This document shows, in pieces, positions 11,019 through 22,521 of a stretch of DNA of 64,000 nt. The translations under genes and the position numbers were made by a program. The DNA is taken from NCBI GenBank assembly GCA_021464415.1, contig CM038470.1, positions 5,964,394 through 6,028,393 of the forward strand. Direction: 5' to 3'. This DNA comes from Lonicera japonica (Eukaryota > Streptophyta > Magnoliopsida > Dipsacales > Caprifoliaceae). Below the pieces are notes generated by a model that saw nothing but the letters and a program-made list of their open reading frames with translations, had not been told where the DNA came from and made no database searches. How positions within the stretch are numbered: the stretch's first letter is position 1; every line of letters begins with the position of its first letter.

Positions 11019-13985
11019 TTTGGGGGAGGTGAGAGAAGGTAATAATTAAGCATGGATCATCGGAGTGTGTGTTTTTAGTTATATATGAAGTGATTTGATT
11101 GTGAATGAATGAATTATTGGTTCGGAGTAGATGTTTATTACGTCTAAATCCATTAATGTAGGTGAGAGACCATGAGGAAAAAAATTAAATTAAAAAATGA
11201 TAGTGTGATGTATATGTAAACCATATTTTTAGATATATTTTCTAGTGAAACAAGTAACCATTAATTAATTACTAATTGGCTTGTTGAAGTGTATGTGATT
11301 ACAATATTTCTCTGAGTGATCATGAGCAAATTTATTTTTTAATTACATTAATTAATTACCTCAAGATTTGATCCCACTCCAATGACTTTGCACGTGAGAA
11401 TTGGTATCGAATATATTTAATTTGTGACCTAAATGCCCTAATATTAATTTTTACATATATAGCTAGGGTGATGCAAATATATCATATATAACCCAATATA
11501 TTAACCCAATTAATTATCAAAGTGTAACTTAATTGCTTTTTGTGAAATATATAATTCACCATATTTTTAGAAAATCTTTAGTTATTAATTTCAAGGTACT
11601 ATTTACTTGACAAACACCGGAATACATACGTACACACGAACATATATACGAAAACGAATTATATATATAGTCAGAAGAGATGATAACATTTGGTGTCTTC
11701 GTGTAAGTAACTACCTACAGATTGTGTTCACTGTTTGTACTTCTGCCCATCTCCATACCCCAAACCAACCACAATTGAAACAAACAAATTGCTTTTAGGC
11801 ATAATTAATGGATTTAATTTCATGATAAAAATAAACTGTATTAGTTAAATTTAAATTAGCATTTGTTTTTGAAAAAATTATGAAATGTAAATTGTAAGTA
11901 ACTCTTAAAGGTTTTTAATTTTTGTAATAATTTATATTAGTGGTAGTTAATTGAATGATTGAATCTTGCAAATCTAAGAACAAAAAAAAAATTGTACCTA
12001 AAATGATTGATTTTTGTTTATTTTATCATGGCGGATACGGTGTCGCTGTTGAACCTCCTTTCGTACCATTGTATCACTATATTTGGAAAAATCTAAAATA
12101 TACAAGTTTTATACATTTTCCTGATAAAAGAATAGATGGGTTTACTAATATTTTTCATAAATGTGCGATTGCGGGACCAATAAAATTAATGTCGGTACCA
12201 AATGCCAATCTGGCACGATGGTTCCATTAATTTCGGCGTCATCAAGTTAATACTAACGTGAAGATCTACACAATTCTGCCAAATTTTTAATCTTTTTTTT
12301 GTTTGTTTTAAATTAATAATTATGCGTTAAGATTTTCGATACATCAAGAAAAGATTAAATAATCATGTAAATAAAACTTTTTTAGTAAGACTTAATACAT
12401 CGATTAGAACATAAACCAAATAAGACAATAATATAAATTTGAGAGGTTTGAAAAGAAAAACGTGACTATTTGCTTCAACGGGTTATATTTATTTTTATTA
12501 CTATAATTATATTTTATAAGTACACTAATGAAGTTTGGGATTTAGGCCGTCACTATTAATGATTTTTAGATACAAGCAGGACACGTTATATTAACTTTAA
12601 GGCTGCGTTTATTAACAATGTGAAAACGTAAAATAAATTAAGTTAGTTTTGATAAAAAGATAAAAAATAAGTAGAGTGATAGGGATGATGTCATTTTAAG
12701 TTTTAAGTTTTTTTATGAAAAAATATACTTTACTTAGCAGTAAAAAAAAAAATTACCAAAAAATATAAAATAATAAAAGATATCTACTCATCAAATCTCT
12801 AACCTGATAGTCTGATACTCACCCCTGCAAAGCTATTAGCTCAAAGCCTCAAATTATTATTAATTGGTTTTTCAAGAGTATTGAGCCATATAAAATGGGC
12901 CTTGCACCAGCTATTACTAGACTAAGTGGCCGCGCCTAACATCTTATTTTTAGCCCAAATCACCAGGCCTATTCACACTACAAGTTTCTACTTTTGCAAA
13001 TTTACTTTTTGTTCCGTCAATGTTCTCAAACTATAATAATAAGAAAGATGAGGAAAAATAATTTTAAAGTAGAGTTATAAATTTTGGATTATTAACTTTA
13101 ATTTTAACAGCTCAAATTTTATCACCATAGAGAGAGCACTCATTTAAATAGATATTAATTCGAAATATTTAATTTAAAATTAATGCTCCGGATTTACAAT
13201 TTTATATTACAATGATATTCGTGACAAAAAGAGGAGCCTACCATGATTTATCTAGTAAAGATGGGTGCAAATAGAGAAGAAGGAGCTAGATCAGGTGTAA
13301 GTATGGAAAACGAGCAACTTTTTATTAATTTTGAAGTTTCAACCAAAAAACATACTAAGAAGTGTTCTCTAATATGAGTGTTACAGAACGATGATCATTT
13401 CCCCCAAACATACTCGTAATTCGAGTTTGAAGGATGATGCGAACCGCTCTACCAAGTTCTGAGGTCTTGCATATTTTTTATTTTTTTTCTGAATATCGGA
13501 CAAGCTGAGCATTTTTTTTCCATAAAATAAGCACCAATGCGAGGCAAGGCTTTAGAGTTCTAAACTAAATTAATGGTCCTTAAAAGTAAAAATTTAACGC
13601 ATACTCTAATGTTCACATACAACATTGGGCATCTTATACTAGATATTTCAAAACTAAAATTTAATGTATACTCATATATAAATTGACATTCTTCAAAGTT
13701 ATATCATAATATATCTACATATAAATTATTATAATATTCTGTAACCAATTAATACAATAAAATAAATATTTCATCATTATATCTCAAAATATATAACTAT
13801 TAACAATAGTCAATGCAAACTTTTACAATATTTATCAAAACATTGAACTAATAATCAATACCTCAACTTTTACGGGCACATAAGAGATAGAAGTCAAGTT
13901 GCTACATAGAGTCAAAATTATCAAATAACATTCAATTCAAATTAAAGCCATTGATGCTAGAACAACTTTCGTATTGAAACATTGA
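11019..13985. other. intergenic, AT-rich, no gene seen
   Basis: The FLA promoter lies at the left end. The remainder is AT-rich DNA. A 91-codon open frame at 11955-12230 resembles no family I know. A MITE-like word (GGCTGCGTTTATTAACAATG) starts near 12601, but I could not find a clear partner end. Confidence 0.55.
11079..11087 (-). promoter_or_regulatory. TATA box of the FLA gene
   Basis: On the minus strand the sequence reads CATATATAACT about 62-70 bp before the ATG at 11018, the expected spacing for a short leader. Confidence 0.55.
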
Positions 13986-14523
13986 TGGCTCGTTTGGTTC
14001 AATAATTAAACCATTCTGAGTATGTTAAATTCCATTCTGAAATGATTTCCGCATTTGATTCAAGTTTTAGGTCTAGAATAAATAATTTCAGGAACAAACC
14101 TTTCCCCCAAGTTCTCTCATTTAAATAATAAGGAATAAGCCATTACCAATGGGCATCTTTTTAATTTTTCATATTAAGACTAAATTAACTCTCTTTCTTA
14201 TGAATAAATAATTATTATTCCATCTGTGTATGAAAATATTATTTGGAACTTTTTTTTAGTTACGCTGTTGCACAAAAAAGAAAAAAAATGTTTGGAGCTT
14301 TTTTCTTTTCTTTTTTCTTGTTGTAATTTTTTTTTAATTACAAAAATTGTAATTTTTGTAGGATAATTATTAGCTAAGAATGTGTAATTTTTGTAATTTA
14401 TCATAGTAATTGTCCCTTTTGAAAAATTAGTAAGAGATGTTTTCTTATCTTATAAAAGGAAGGGTTTTTTTTTTTAATTGATATTTTGTTCTATTCATAT
14501 TCCCTGTTGAACCAAATATCGGC
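13986..14523. mobile_element. probable MITE, degenerate
   Basis: The left end GCTCGTTTGGTTCAATAATT and the right end read on the other strand (GCCGATATTTGGTTCAACAG) share TTTGGTTCAA at matching depth. The interior is AT-rich and without genes. The target duplication is not clear. Confidence 0.4.
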
Positions 14524-14755
14524 ATGGCATTTTAGATGTCAAAAAAAAAAATTAAAAATCAAGTATGTCAATTCCATTCTTAAAATTTGAACTGAACGAG
14601 ATCCGAATAAATACCGAAAATTGGAGTAACTCAGAGCTCAAGGAAAATATTTGGAGAAAAGAAGAAATGTACGGCTCAGATCTTGTAAGAAAATAAAATG
14701 GTTTGGTTAAATGAATTTTCGGTCGGTTAAGCATACGACAAAGTTTACGATTAAT

Positions 14756-15367
14756 TATAACTATTTATCCTACACTTTTATAACCTTATTATTTTATCCT
14801 CAAACTTTTATAACTTCGCATTTTAGTCATTTTTCAACTCAAATAAATTCTAACATCGCTAATCCACTTTAAAACAAATTTCTCGTCAAACCCAAGTCTC
14901 AAGTTAAGTACAAAAAATATTTAAACACTTTCAAAATTATTTTATAAAATTTTCACATGTTAATTCGCTTATGCATCAAATAGCCAGTACAACAAATTTA
15001 CATAAAATATATGCAACAAAAATACAATATAAATACACATATGCCAAGTAAGACTTACAATTAAACATCTAACATGCTTTACTGATATTTAACAAATAAA
15101 ACATATAGGTCACTAATAACCAAGGAATTATTGATTAACATAAATTAACACATAAAACAAATAAAGTCTACTGCGCCACTTCTATGGTCAAGCCAACCAT
15201 ATATTAATTAACTCGATCAAACCGTTGGGTTACCAACACGTGTCACATATTAATTAACAACCTAGTTAAACATACTTGGATTAGTCAAATCCTAGTTTAA
15301 TACATGATCCAAACACTTAATAACCTTAACCAATAATTAATTCATAATTAAGACACGAGGTGTTACA
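14756..15367 (-). mobile_element. possible LTR-retrotransposon LTR remnant
   Basis: On the minus strand the segment begins TGTAACACCTCGTGTCTTAA, the kind of start common in plant Gypsy LTRs. It ends near ACTAAAATGCGAAGTTATAA. No internal gag-pol, primer-binding site or target duplication was found, so this is only a likeness. Confidence 0.3.
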
Positions 15368-15384
15368 TAAACAGTTACTTAATT

Positions 15385-15600
15385 ACGGTAATCGATTACC
15401 CAACTACGATAATCGAACTGCCGTAACCTATAATTCTTTTGTTACCAAACTACGGTAACCTATATTTTTTTTCATTTTTCAAGTACGATAATCGATTACC
15501 CAACTACGATAACCGAACTGCCGTAACCTATAATTCTTTTGTTACCAAACTACGGTAACCTATATATTTTTTTTTCATTTTTCAAGTTACTCAACTACCG
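15385..15600. repeat. 100-bp tandem repeat with GTAATCGATTAC core
   Basis: Two copies at an exact 100-bp spacing (ATCGATTACC at 15391 and 15491) share GAACTGCCGTAACCTATAAT and TACCAAACTACGGTAACC. A decayed third stretch with CTACCGTAAC and CAAGTTACTC continues to about 15660. Confidence 0.85.
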
Positions 15601-15799
15601 TAACTTATATTTCTCAAGTTACTCAATTAAGTAATCGCTATTTCTCATGTTACACAAGTACGGTATCTAAGGATGTGAATTATCGCTAGAGGTTTCGTAA
15701 TCTGAAAATTGACAAGAACTGCATTATAACAATTTTATTTTTTTAAAAAAGTTAGAATTCCCAAGTTAAAAAATTTTAAAGACAAAAATCGACCAATAA

Positions 15800-16116
15800 G
15801 GTCATCTTTGATGGTCATTTATATCCAAGCAAATTTTTATGTTAGAAAAGAGAAAAGAGAAAAAAGTGCTCCAATAGTTATTTCTATAACTATTTCTATA
15901 TGAGGTGGAATGTGAGTCATATAGGAAATTTTTATAAGTATTTTTATAGAGTAGAAATTGTGATAGAAATTTTCAATGTGATATGGCCCATCTTTATTGG
16001 ATATAAGAAACCCACTAATTCTCTCTTTATATTACCAAATAAATATAAAAATGTATAAAAAGTATCATGCACATAAAATATAAATAAATTTATAAAAAAT
16101 ACCATTAAAGATAGCC
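15800..16116. mobile_element. Tourist-like MITE
   Basis: The 317-bp element has terminal inverted repeats GGTCATCTTTGATGGT and, on the other strand, GGCTATCTTTAATGGT. TAA flanks it at 15797-15799 and 16117-16119. No coding capacity. Confidence 0.75.
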
Positions 16117-16717
16117 TAACAAACCCAAATAAATACAAGGGTGGCAGCCAAGATTTAAGTGTAACAAATAGGACCACCTAATTAAGATTTAAAAATTTAC
16201 TATATCTGATCGCCCCTAATCCATGAAAAATCAGCAAGATCCTAATACATGCATTCTTATCTTGTCAGATCTAATTACTGTCCAAGTCTAAAACATTAGA
16301 CAATACCAAATGGCGAACCAAAATAAAAAATGAAAAAGAAAGAAGGAAAGAAAAGATAAAAGAATGCAATTGGAATTGGTAAAGAGAATGCAAGTGGAAT
16401 TGTATTTATTGGTAAAATAGCCTTCAAACTTTATAATACTTTAATGTGCATTAGCTAGGAGATAACAAAAGGGCCATAGTGTCAAGTGCTTTTAATGGGT
16501 ATCCAATGTTCTGCAGAGAAACTGTAAGCATTATATGGCAAGGTGCCAAATACAAAAACCACATTTAATAATAAGTAACATCATCATTATCATAATATCC
16601 TAAAAACCCTAAACAAGAAATCCCTTTTAAGGATCAAAAAGCTTTAAATTACTACATATACATATTTATAAAAAAACATTTGATCAAAAAGAAAATTAAA
16701 AAAGAACCCATTAAAAT

Positions 16718-17416
16718 TCATGCTTCAATCTCAAACCTTGAACACTTGATTAGGCCCATAGAAATGTCAATCTCTATCAGGTTTTCCTCTTCATTCATTT
16801 CATTGAATTCTGCTAAAAGCTCCATTAGTTCATTTTGGGCAAAAATGGCCTCTCGTGAATAATTTGGCAACTTCAACTTCAAATCTTCTTCTTTTGGACT
16901 AACATAATGCCCACTTGGGAGAGCTATTTCTATGAGACTTTCCTCATCGGAGATTGAGCCATCGGAGCAGTCCGGGCTCTGACGGGCATTGCCGGAATCC
17001 GGCCAGTCGGAGTCCTCACTTGTGGATGATTGATCATTGCTTCCACTCTCGGAATACAAATCCGGCGAAGTAATTGCCAAGAATTCTTCTATTTGGTTCA
17101 CTCCATTTTCTTGGGCTTCTTGCTTTTCTTCTACTACAGACGCAATATGAGGTTGTTTGGATACAAGTGGAGTACTATTTTCCTCAGAAAGAGATTCCTC
17201 TTGAACTGATTTCTCTACTGGTTTGTGCGTTGAGAATTTAAAGAGAAGAGTAGATAAAATCAGACCCAAAGATGTGATTAAAATAGATAAGAACCCATAA
17301 CCCAGAAAAATAGCACAAGCCAAACATGAAGCAAGAACTGAAATCCATGGAAATGAGTTTCTGAGGAAACAAGCCGAGGAAGTCATTTGACTCTCAACTG
17401 GGTTTTTCATGTTCAT
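16718..17416 (-). CDS. unknown membrane-anchored acidic protein
   Basis: Single-exon gene of 232 residues starting MNMKNPVESQ. The reading frame stays open about 114 bp further upstream but without an ATG there. A second in-frame Met lies two codons later. Residues about 20-58 are hydrophobic (SVLASCLACAIFLGYGFLSI, then LITSLGLILSTLLF), suggesting one hairpin or two membrane spans. The rest is strongly acidic and Ser-rich. Two related motifs stand out: DEESLIEIALPSGHYV in the middle and EENLIEIDISMGLIKCSRFEIEA-type sequence at the C-terminus. Together they recall an uncharacterised plant transmembrane family, but I cannot name it. It could tether a cytosolic acidic tail at a membrane; this is inference. 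Intact ORF length and biased composition argue that it is real. Confidence 0.72.
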   Translation of the reverse strand: MNMKNPVESQMTSSACFLRNSFPWISVLASCLACAIFLGYGFLSILITSLGLILSTLLFKFSTHKPVEKSVQEESLSEENSTPLVSKQPHIASVVEEKQEAQENGVNQIEEFLAITSPDLYSESGSNDQSSTSEDSDWPDSGNARQSPDCSDGSISDEESLIEIALPSGHYVSPKEEDLKLKLPNYSREAIFAQNELMELLAEFNEMNEEENLIEIDISMGLIKCSRFEIEA

Positions 17417-18368
17417 GGAAAGGGAAAGGGAAAGGCCGAAAGGTAAAGTGAAAAGACTTTTCCTGGAAAATTTGAAGGGAAGGGAAAAAGAAAAATAGAT
17501 CAAGAACTTTCCTTGAGTGGGTTGAAACAAAGATAAATACAGAACAAAGGATATCTGAGGAAAGAGAAACCGAGCTACTAATAACGAAGAAGTTCTTGAA
17601 TATTGTCAGTGGGTCTAAAGAAAAAAAAAAGTATTCTGCAAGAGAGATTAAAAGGGAGATTAGAAATTGGGTGGGTCAAATCTGAAAGTAGAAATAGAAC
17701 AGAAGTTCTAAAAAAATCATATAGATGGGTATATGAAAAGGAAAAAAAAGCCCAGATTTAAACTAGGGTTGAAATCTTTTGGCTGGCAAAAGAGGAAGCA
17801 AGACAGAAAGAAGGAAGAAAGTAGGGTTTGGGTTTTAAAATGAACTGGTGGGTTGTTTCTCTAAGCACAGACTCACACTTCCCAATTTCCCTTCACTATA
17901 AAGAAAGATAGAAAATTGGGTTTTTGTTTTCTCAAAGACTAATCAGGTGGTGTTCCTCTGCAACTGATTCTCTTGAAAACTTAAACCCACCATTGCCTCA
18001 AAACTTGGAAATCAGAGAAGCCATGTGCAGATCTCTGAGCTCACCACATGGCACTTTCCCTCCAATTTTCCCTCTGGGAAAACAAATCCTTCCAATCCAA
18101 ACAATAGTAATAATACTTACTGTATTCTATTTTAAACTATTTTGTTGCCTTTTCTTTCCTTCTTTCATACATTTTCTTTGTAATTCCTAGAAAAACCATT
18201 GTCACGAGCATACCACAAGCTTCCCCAACTATTCAAAATGGATTTGCACACGTCAGCGAATGATGTCGAAAAACGATCGAGTAAATATTGGTTACATTGT
18301 TTCTAACAATAACGCGGTGGATTTCGTGAATGCAGGAGTAGATAATTATTGAAGAGCCATGATAATTA

Positions 18369-18560
18369 GGTGGTGCTTGGTTAATATTTCTAGACAAATT
18401 TTTTAGACAATTTTTTAAAAATTTTAATGTTTAGTTGAATGTTTTGGGTTAGAGTTTTTAAGTTAAAAAGTGAATTTGGTTTTGTTTGACTTTTTTCAAT
18501 CAACGAAAAAAATGCATAACATATACTTTTGGGTTAGAGTTTCTATTATAACATTTACTT
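18369..18560. mobile_element. fragment of the GTTTGGTTGA MITE family
   Basis: It begins GGTGGTGCTTGGTTAATATT after TTA and continues with AAAAAGTGAATTTGGTTTTG and CTTTTTTCAATCAAC, matching the left halves of the elements at 27210-27512 and 42300-42974. The right end is not clear. Confidence 0.45.
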
Positions 18561-19239
18561 TTTACGGTAACAATTTGTATCTAAAAAAATTTTGCCCAAA
18601 AGGCAGTAAAGTTGTATTGACCAAGCTGTGTCTCAAATTTAAATTTTTTCCCTTTGATATAATTATTAGTATACCAATTTGCATTCTTCGTCCATTAGAA
18701 TAATTTTGGGAAAGAGGGAATAAAACTCCCACAAATAATAGGACACAACTTTGAATTTTAATACTGTCAATGGTATATATATGCTCGCTGTATATAAATT
18801 TTATAAAAATAAATATAAAATAAAGAGTATATTTCACAGTTTTTTTTATTTTTTACACAAATGAATTAATTTTATAATAAATTTACTCCTTCTGCCAAAC
18901 CGAGCCTAATATTTCACAGAGGTATTGCACATGGCGTAATAACCATCTTCTTTAGTTTTTACTATATTCTGGGACAAATAAGTTTCTGTGGTTTCTTTAG
19001 TCTCTAGTGCAAAATAGTACTCCTATTGACCGTCTTATTTTAAGTACATCAATACCACTACACTTCAAAACCATGGACCCTAAAGCTGTAAAAAGTACTC
19101 CTTTTTTGTTTAAACAAATCAACCGTACTATATAAAAAATTAATAATAATATTGTGCTCGATCAAATGACTATATATATTGTGCAATTTTTATGACTACG
19201 TCTCTTTAACTATACTAAGTTATTGTATATCGGTTGAAG

Positions 19240-19240
<1 letters not shown>

Positions 19241-19267
<27 letters not shown>
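19241..19267. repeat. (TA)n microsatellite
   Basis: Uninterrupted TA run of 27 bp. Similar runs occur at 22759-22781, 33701-33731, 34656-34677, 58173-58195 and 59625-59641. Confidence 0.9.
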
Positions 19268-19270
<3 letters not shown>

Positions 19271-20514
19271 CTCAAATGATCAAATTATGGACGAGTGAAA
19301 GCAGGTCCTTTATTTAAAATTGTTGTTTAAACCTAAATTTAAACGCACGCTCAATCCCATAAAATATTTTAAGTTGTAGCATGAATACATTAAAATCATG
19401 CAATTGCATAGGAAATTGAAAGATTGAATAAGTAGGTGATATATATTAAAATTTATTTTTGACCTATACTTTTGTAAACTTTTTAAGAAGAGTAATATTG
19501 GACTGTTCCTTTTTCTCTTGCAAATTTCAAAATGCAAACGGGATTCAAATGAATTTTTACGTAGAATCAGAACTTTTTCCATTGGCCAAAATCTAGCTAT
19601 CAGTCTTTCTCAATATTCATTTCAGCAGTGTCAAATTGACAAATATCATAAATCATTGGAGCAATGTTAACCTAATAACTTTTAAATATTGACCTGCGAA
19701 TTCCCGTGAATAAGCTGCGTTCGAAGGCAAATACATATTATGAAAAGGTTTGAAATCTAGTTTTGTTTTTTCATGCACTAACCACTGAATTGAAGCAGAC
19801 GCATTAACATTTATTTTCTTAGCACGCGCTTTATCTAATTTAAATTAAAATAATATGAAAGTTGTTGTTTGTTTAGTGAATAAGACTTTACAAGTTAACC
19901 AAAACATCTAAAGTTTAAATTCTAGAGGTGAAATTAATGTATCTTTTAAAAGAAATGTTAACGTGACACGTGAAATTAGATGGTTTATTACTACTATGAC
20001 TTTGACAAATACCTACCTCTTAATGAGGCTGATAATGATAATATTACTTTCCCCTTTGCTTTGAGCCCTTTAATGATAACGTTACATGCTTTTAACACAA
20101 AGACAATCAATATGTCTTCAGACTTCATAGATTGGTAATTCATATATGAAATAGAAGGATTTCAACAACCAAGGGCCTATTTAATTTTACATGCTTTTTG
20201 TGGCGCTCCTATCCTACAAAGAATCGAAAAGGGAACATGTTTTCTCAAAATCTCCTCCATATTTTCATGCTCAAAAAAGGCAAGTAGTGCACGGATTGAT
20301 TAAGATCATTTTGCCCCTTGCCTTCAGAAAGGGTCAATTGGAAATATGTACATATATATACACGAGAGTTCGATTGGTTGGTTTTTCTTTAATTTATGAA
20401 TTATGCTATTTAAAATTACTTAATTTGTGAATTATCAAATTTTAATATTTAGTTGCAAAAATAAATTTACATATTGATGGTATAAATTAATAATCCAATT
20501 TACCCAACCAACTA

Positions 20515-21480
20515 CGAGCTGACGCGTGGCCACCCACGTCAGCAACATGTTTTACCACAGCAAGAGGGAGGAGCTCTATTCGAATAGTAAAAACACGAAT
20601 TCACAGGCCTAAACAAATGAATTTGGCTGAAATATGGCCCGCATCACCATCGGAGACAATGACTTGAATTCTCTGAGCCGTTTCGAGTCAAATTAGTCAG
20701 GCCTCACGCAATTCTAAACAGTCTGAAGAGGGGAGCTCGGAGGCGCTGCTTGAAGACCACTTGAAGGCTAGAGCTCAGATGGATATGGGCGTCCGACCTA
20801 GACACTCATTTCTACACTACAAACTATAGAGCTTGGATATCGGAACTCTCCCAATGAGCTCTGGAACTCTCCTGTCAACTACTGTGTTAGAGAAAACATG
20901 AGCGGTATGGGTGATTCCTACCAACTCCACTGGCGCAGCAAAACCTCCCTCAACTTCCTTAAATACTCACCTACTACATGTAAAATACCGGAATTCATAG
21001 AGAAGCAATGTCAGAAGTGGTGATGATTAGGAGATGGCCACAACCTGCTCTCAGAGCTCCTTAACATGTTTTTCTTTCAGTCATATATAAAAGAAGCATT
21101 TGACTTCGAGAGATAAGGGAGGCAATACACTCCAATAACTAAGAACAATCAATCATTTACCACAAGTGTGAGATACAGAGAGACATAGCTCCATAACCCG
21201 CTTCAGAGCTCTTAAGTTAAAGAGATTAAATTTTGGTGGCTTAGCCTTCCTTTTATTGTAATATTGTGAGGATATAATAGTTAGAGAGACTTTGTAAACT
21301 TATAACATGAAATCAGTCATCATAATACAAAGCTACTCGAACTTCTAACTCTATTCCACAGATGATGATTAACCTATATTTTCATATGAGGCGAACATCC
21401 TCTCTATATCTTTATCTCGTTTAATATTGTTTATCATTACTTCATTCTTATCTTGTTCTACACAAGCCACTATTATCCTA
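20515..21480 (+). mobile_element. possible solo LTR or LTR remnant
   Basis: This is a clearly less AT-rich block of about 0.96 kb. It starts near an inverted repeat (CTGACGCGTGGCCACCCACG TCAG) and carries a promoter-like TATATAAAAG at about 21083. A transcribed-leader-like region and the AT-rich tail TCTTTATCTCGTTTAATATT follow, the order expected of U3-R-U5. No gag-pol, primer-binding site or convincing 5-bp target duplication was found, so the boundaries are approximate. Confidence 0.4.
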
Positions 21481-21660
21481 ATTATTTGACTGTGTGGTGG
21501 GGAATAGACATGTTCTAGATTTTCTCACCAAAACATATCTATAATACAAATCAAAAAAATACTATTCATTGATTTGACCACTATCTTTTTTAATCCAATG
21601 ATCATAAATCAATTCAACAATTCAATTGTCAAGATTGGTTCAACAATCCAATGTCACATA

Positions 21661-22275
21661 ATTTAATACATTTAGAATATTACTTTATTTAGTTATGTTC
21701 TCCTCTCTAACTTACAAAATTAATATATTTAGAATATTAATTTATTTAGTTATATTTTGATACAATTTTAAATTTAATAAGGTAATTTACTATTTTCATA
21801 CAAGAGCTAAGCACAAGAATATTTATTTAACACCCTTTTTAAATCTTCTTCTATGTAAAATTAACTATTTTATTAGTTTTATTTTCTTTTTTAATTTTTT
21901 TAACTTTTTTTATAACTTTTATTTTTTATGTTTTGGTTATTGGAAAAAATTTTTTGTTAATTATTAATTTATTTAGTTATGTTCTCCTCTCTAACTTACA
22001 AAATTAATACATTTAAAATATTAATTTATTTAGTTATGTTTTGGAATAGAAAGTAAAAATCATAATTTAAAATTAATAAGGTAATTTAATATTTTGATAT
22101 AAGAGCTAAATATAAGGATATTTATCTAACACCCTCTTTAAATCTTCTTCTATGTAAAACTAACTATTTTATTAGTTTTATTTTTTACTTTTTACTTTTT
22201 TTTAACTATTTTTTTTATTTTTTGTTTGTTTCTTGGTTATTGGCAATTTTTTTTTGTTAATTGAGTAGATAAAAC
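21661..22275. repeat. about 290-bp tandem duplication
   Basis: The two units share GTTCTCCTCTCTAACTTACA (21697 and 21982), AAGAGCTAA (21802 and 22101), AACACCCTCTTTAAATCTTC-type sequence, and TTGGTTATTGG near their ends. The spacing drifts from 285 to about 299 bp through small indels. Confidence 0.8.
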
Positions 22276-22459
22276 ATAGAGCGGAGCTAAGGGAACCGTA
22301 ACTCAGATATATTAATTATTTTATTTTATTTTTAGACTTTTTAAAATTATATTAAGTTTAATCTAATTAATTCCATAAGATAATCTAATTAATTTCATAA
22401 AAAACTCAGATAATCTAATTAGTGTAATGTAATTAATGTACATTATAGTGGTTTGTTCA

Positions 22460-22521
22460 TTTAGTGTAATTAAGTACAAAAATACAGCTTTAGTGTAATT
22501 AATGTACTTAATTACACTAAA
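22460..22521. repeat. 18-bp perfect inverted repeat
   Basis: TTTAGTGTAATTAAGTAC at 22460-22477 is repeated in reverse complement at 22504-22521 with a 26-bp spacer. It can form a hairpin; no function is assigned. Confidence 0.8.

Noticed and set aside
11955..12230. 91-codon plus-strand open frame
   Set aside because: Lys-rich AT-driven sequence; no motif, promoter or homologue recognised.
12601..12800. Possible additional MITE near GGCTGCGTTTATTAACAATG
   Set aside because: No convincing right-hand inverted end or target duplication was found.
13385..13475. tRNA-like string GAACCGCTCTACCAAGTT read on the minus strand
   Set aside because: Only a D-arm-like stretch is visible; no anticodon stem, T arm or acceptor pairing could be assembled.
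16680..16862. Plus-strand open frame over the end of the 16718-17416 gene
   Set aside because: Antisense shadow of the real minus-strand reading frame.
17924..18190. 88-codon plus-strand open frame
   Set aside because: It starts at a non-ATG codon in the upstream region of a minus-strand gene, with no family resemblance.
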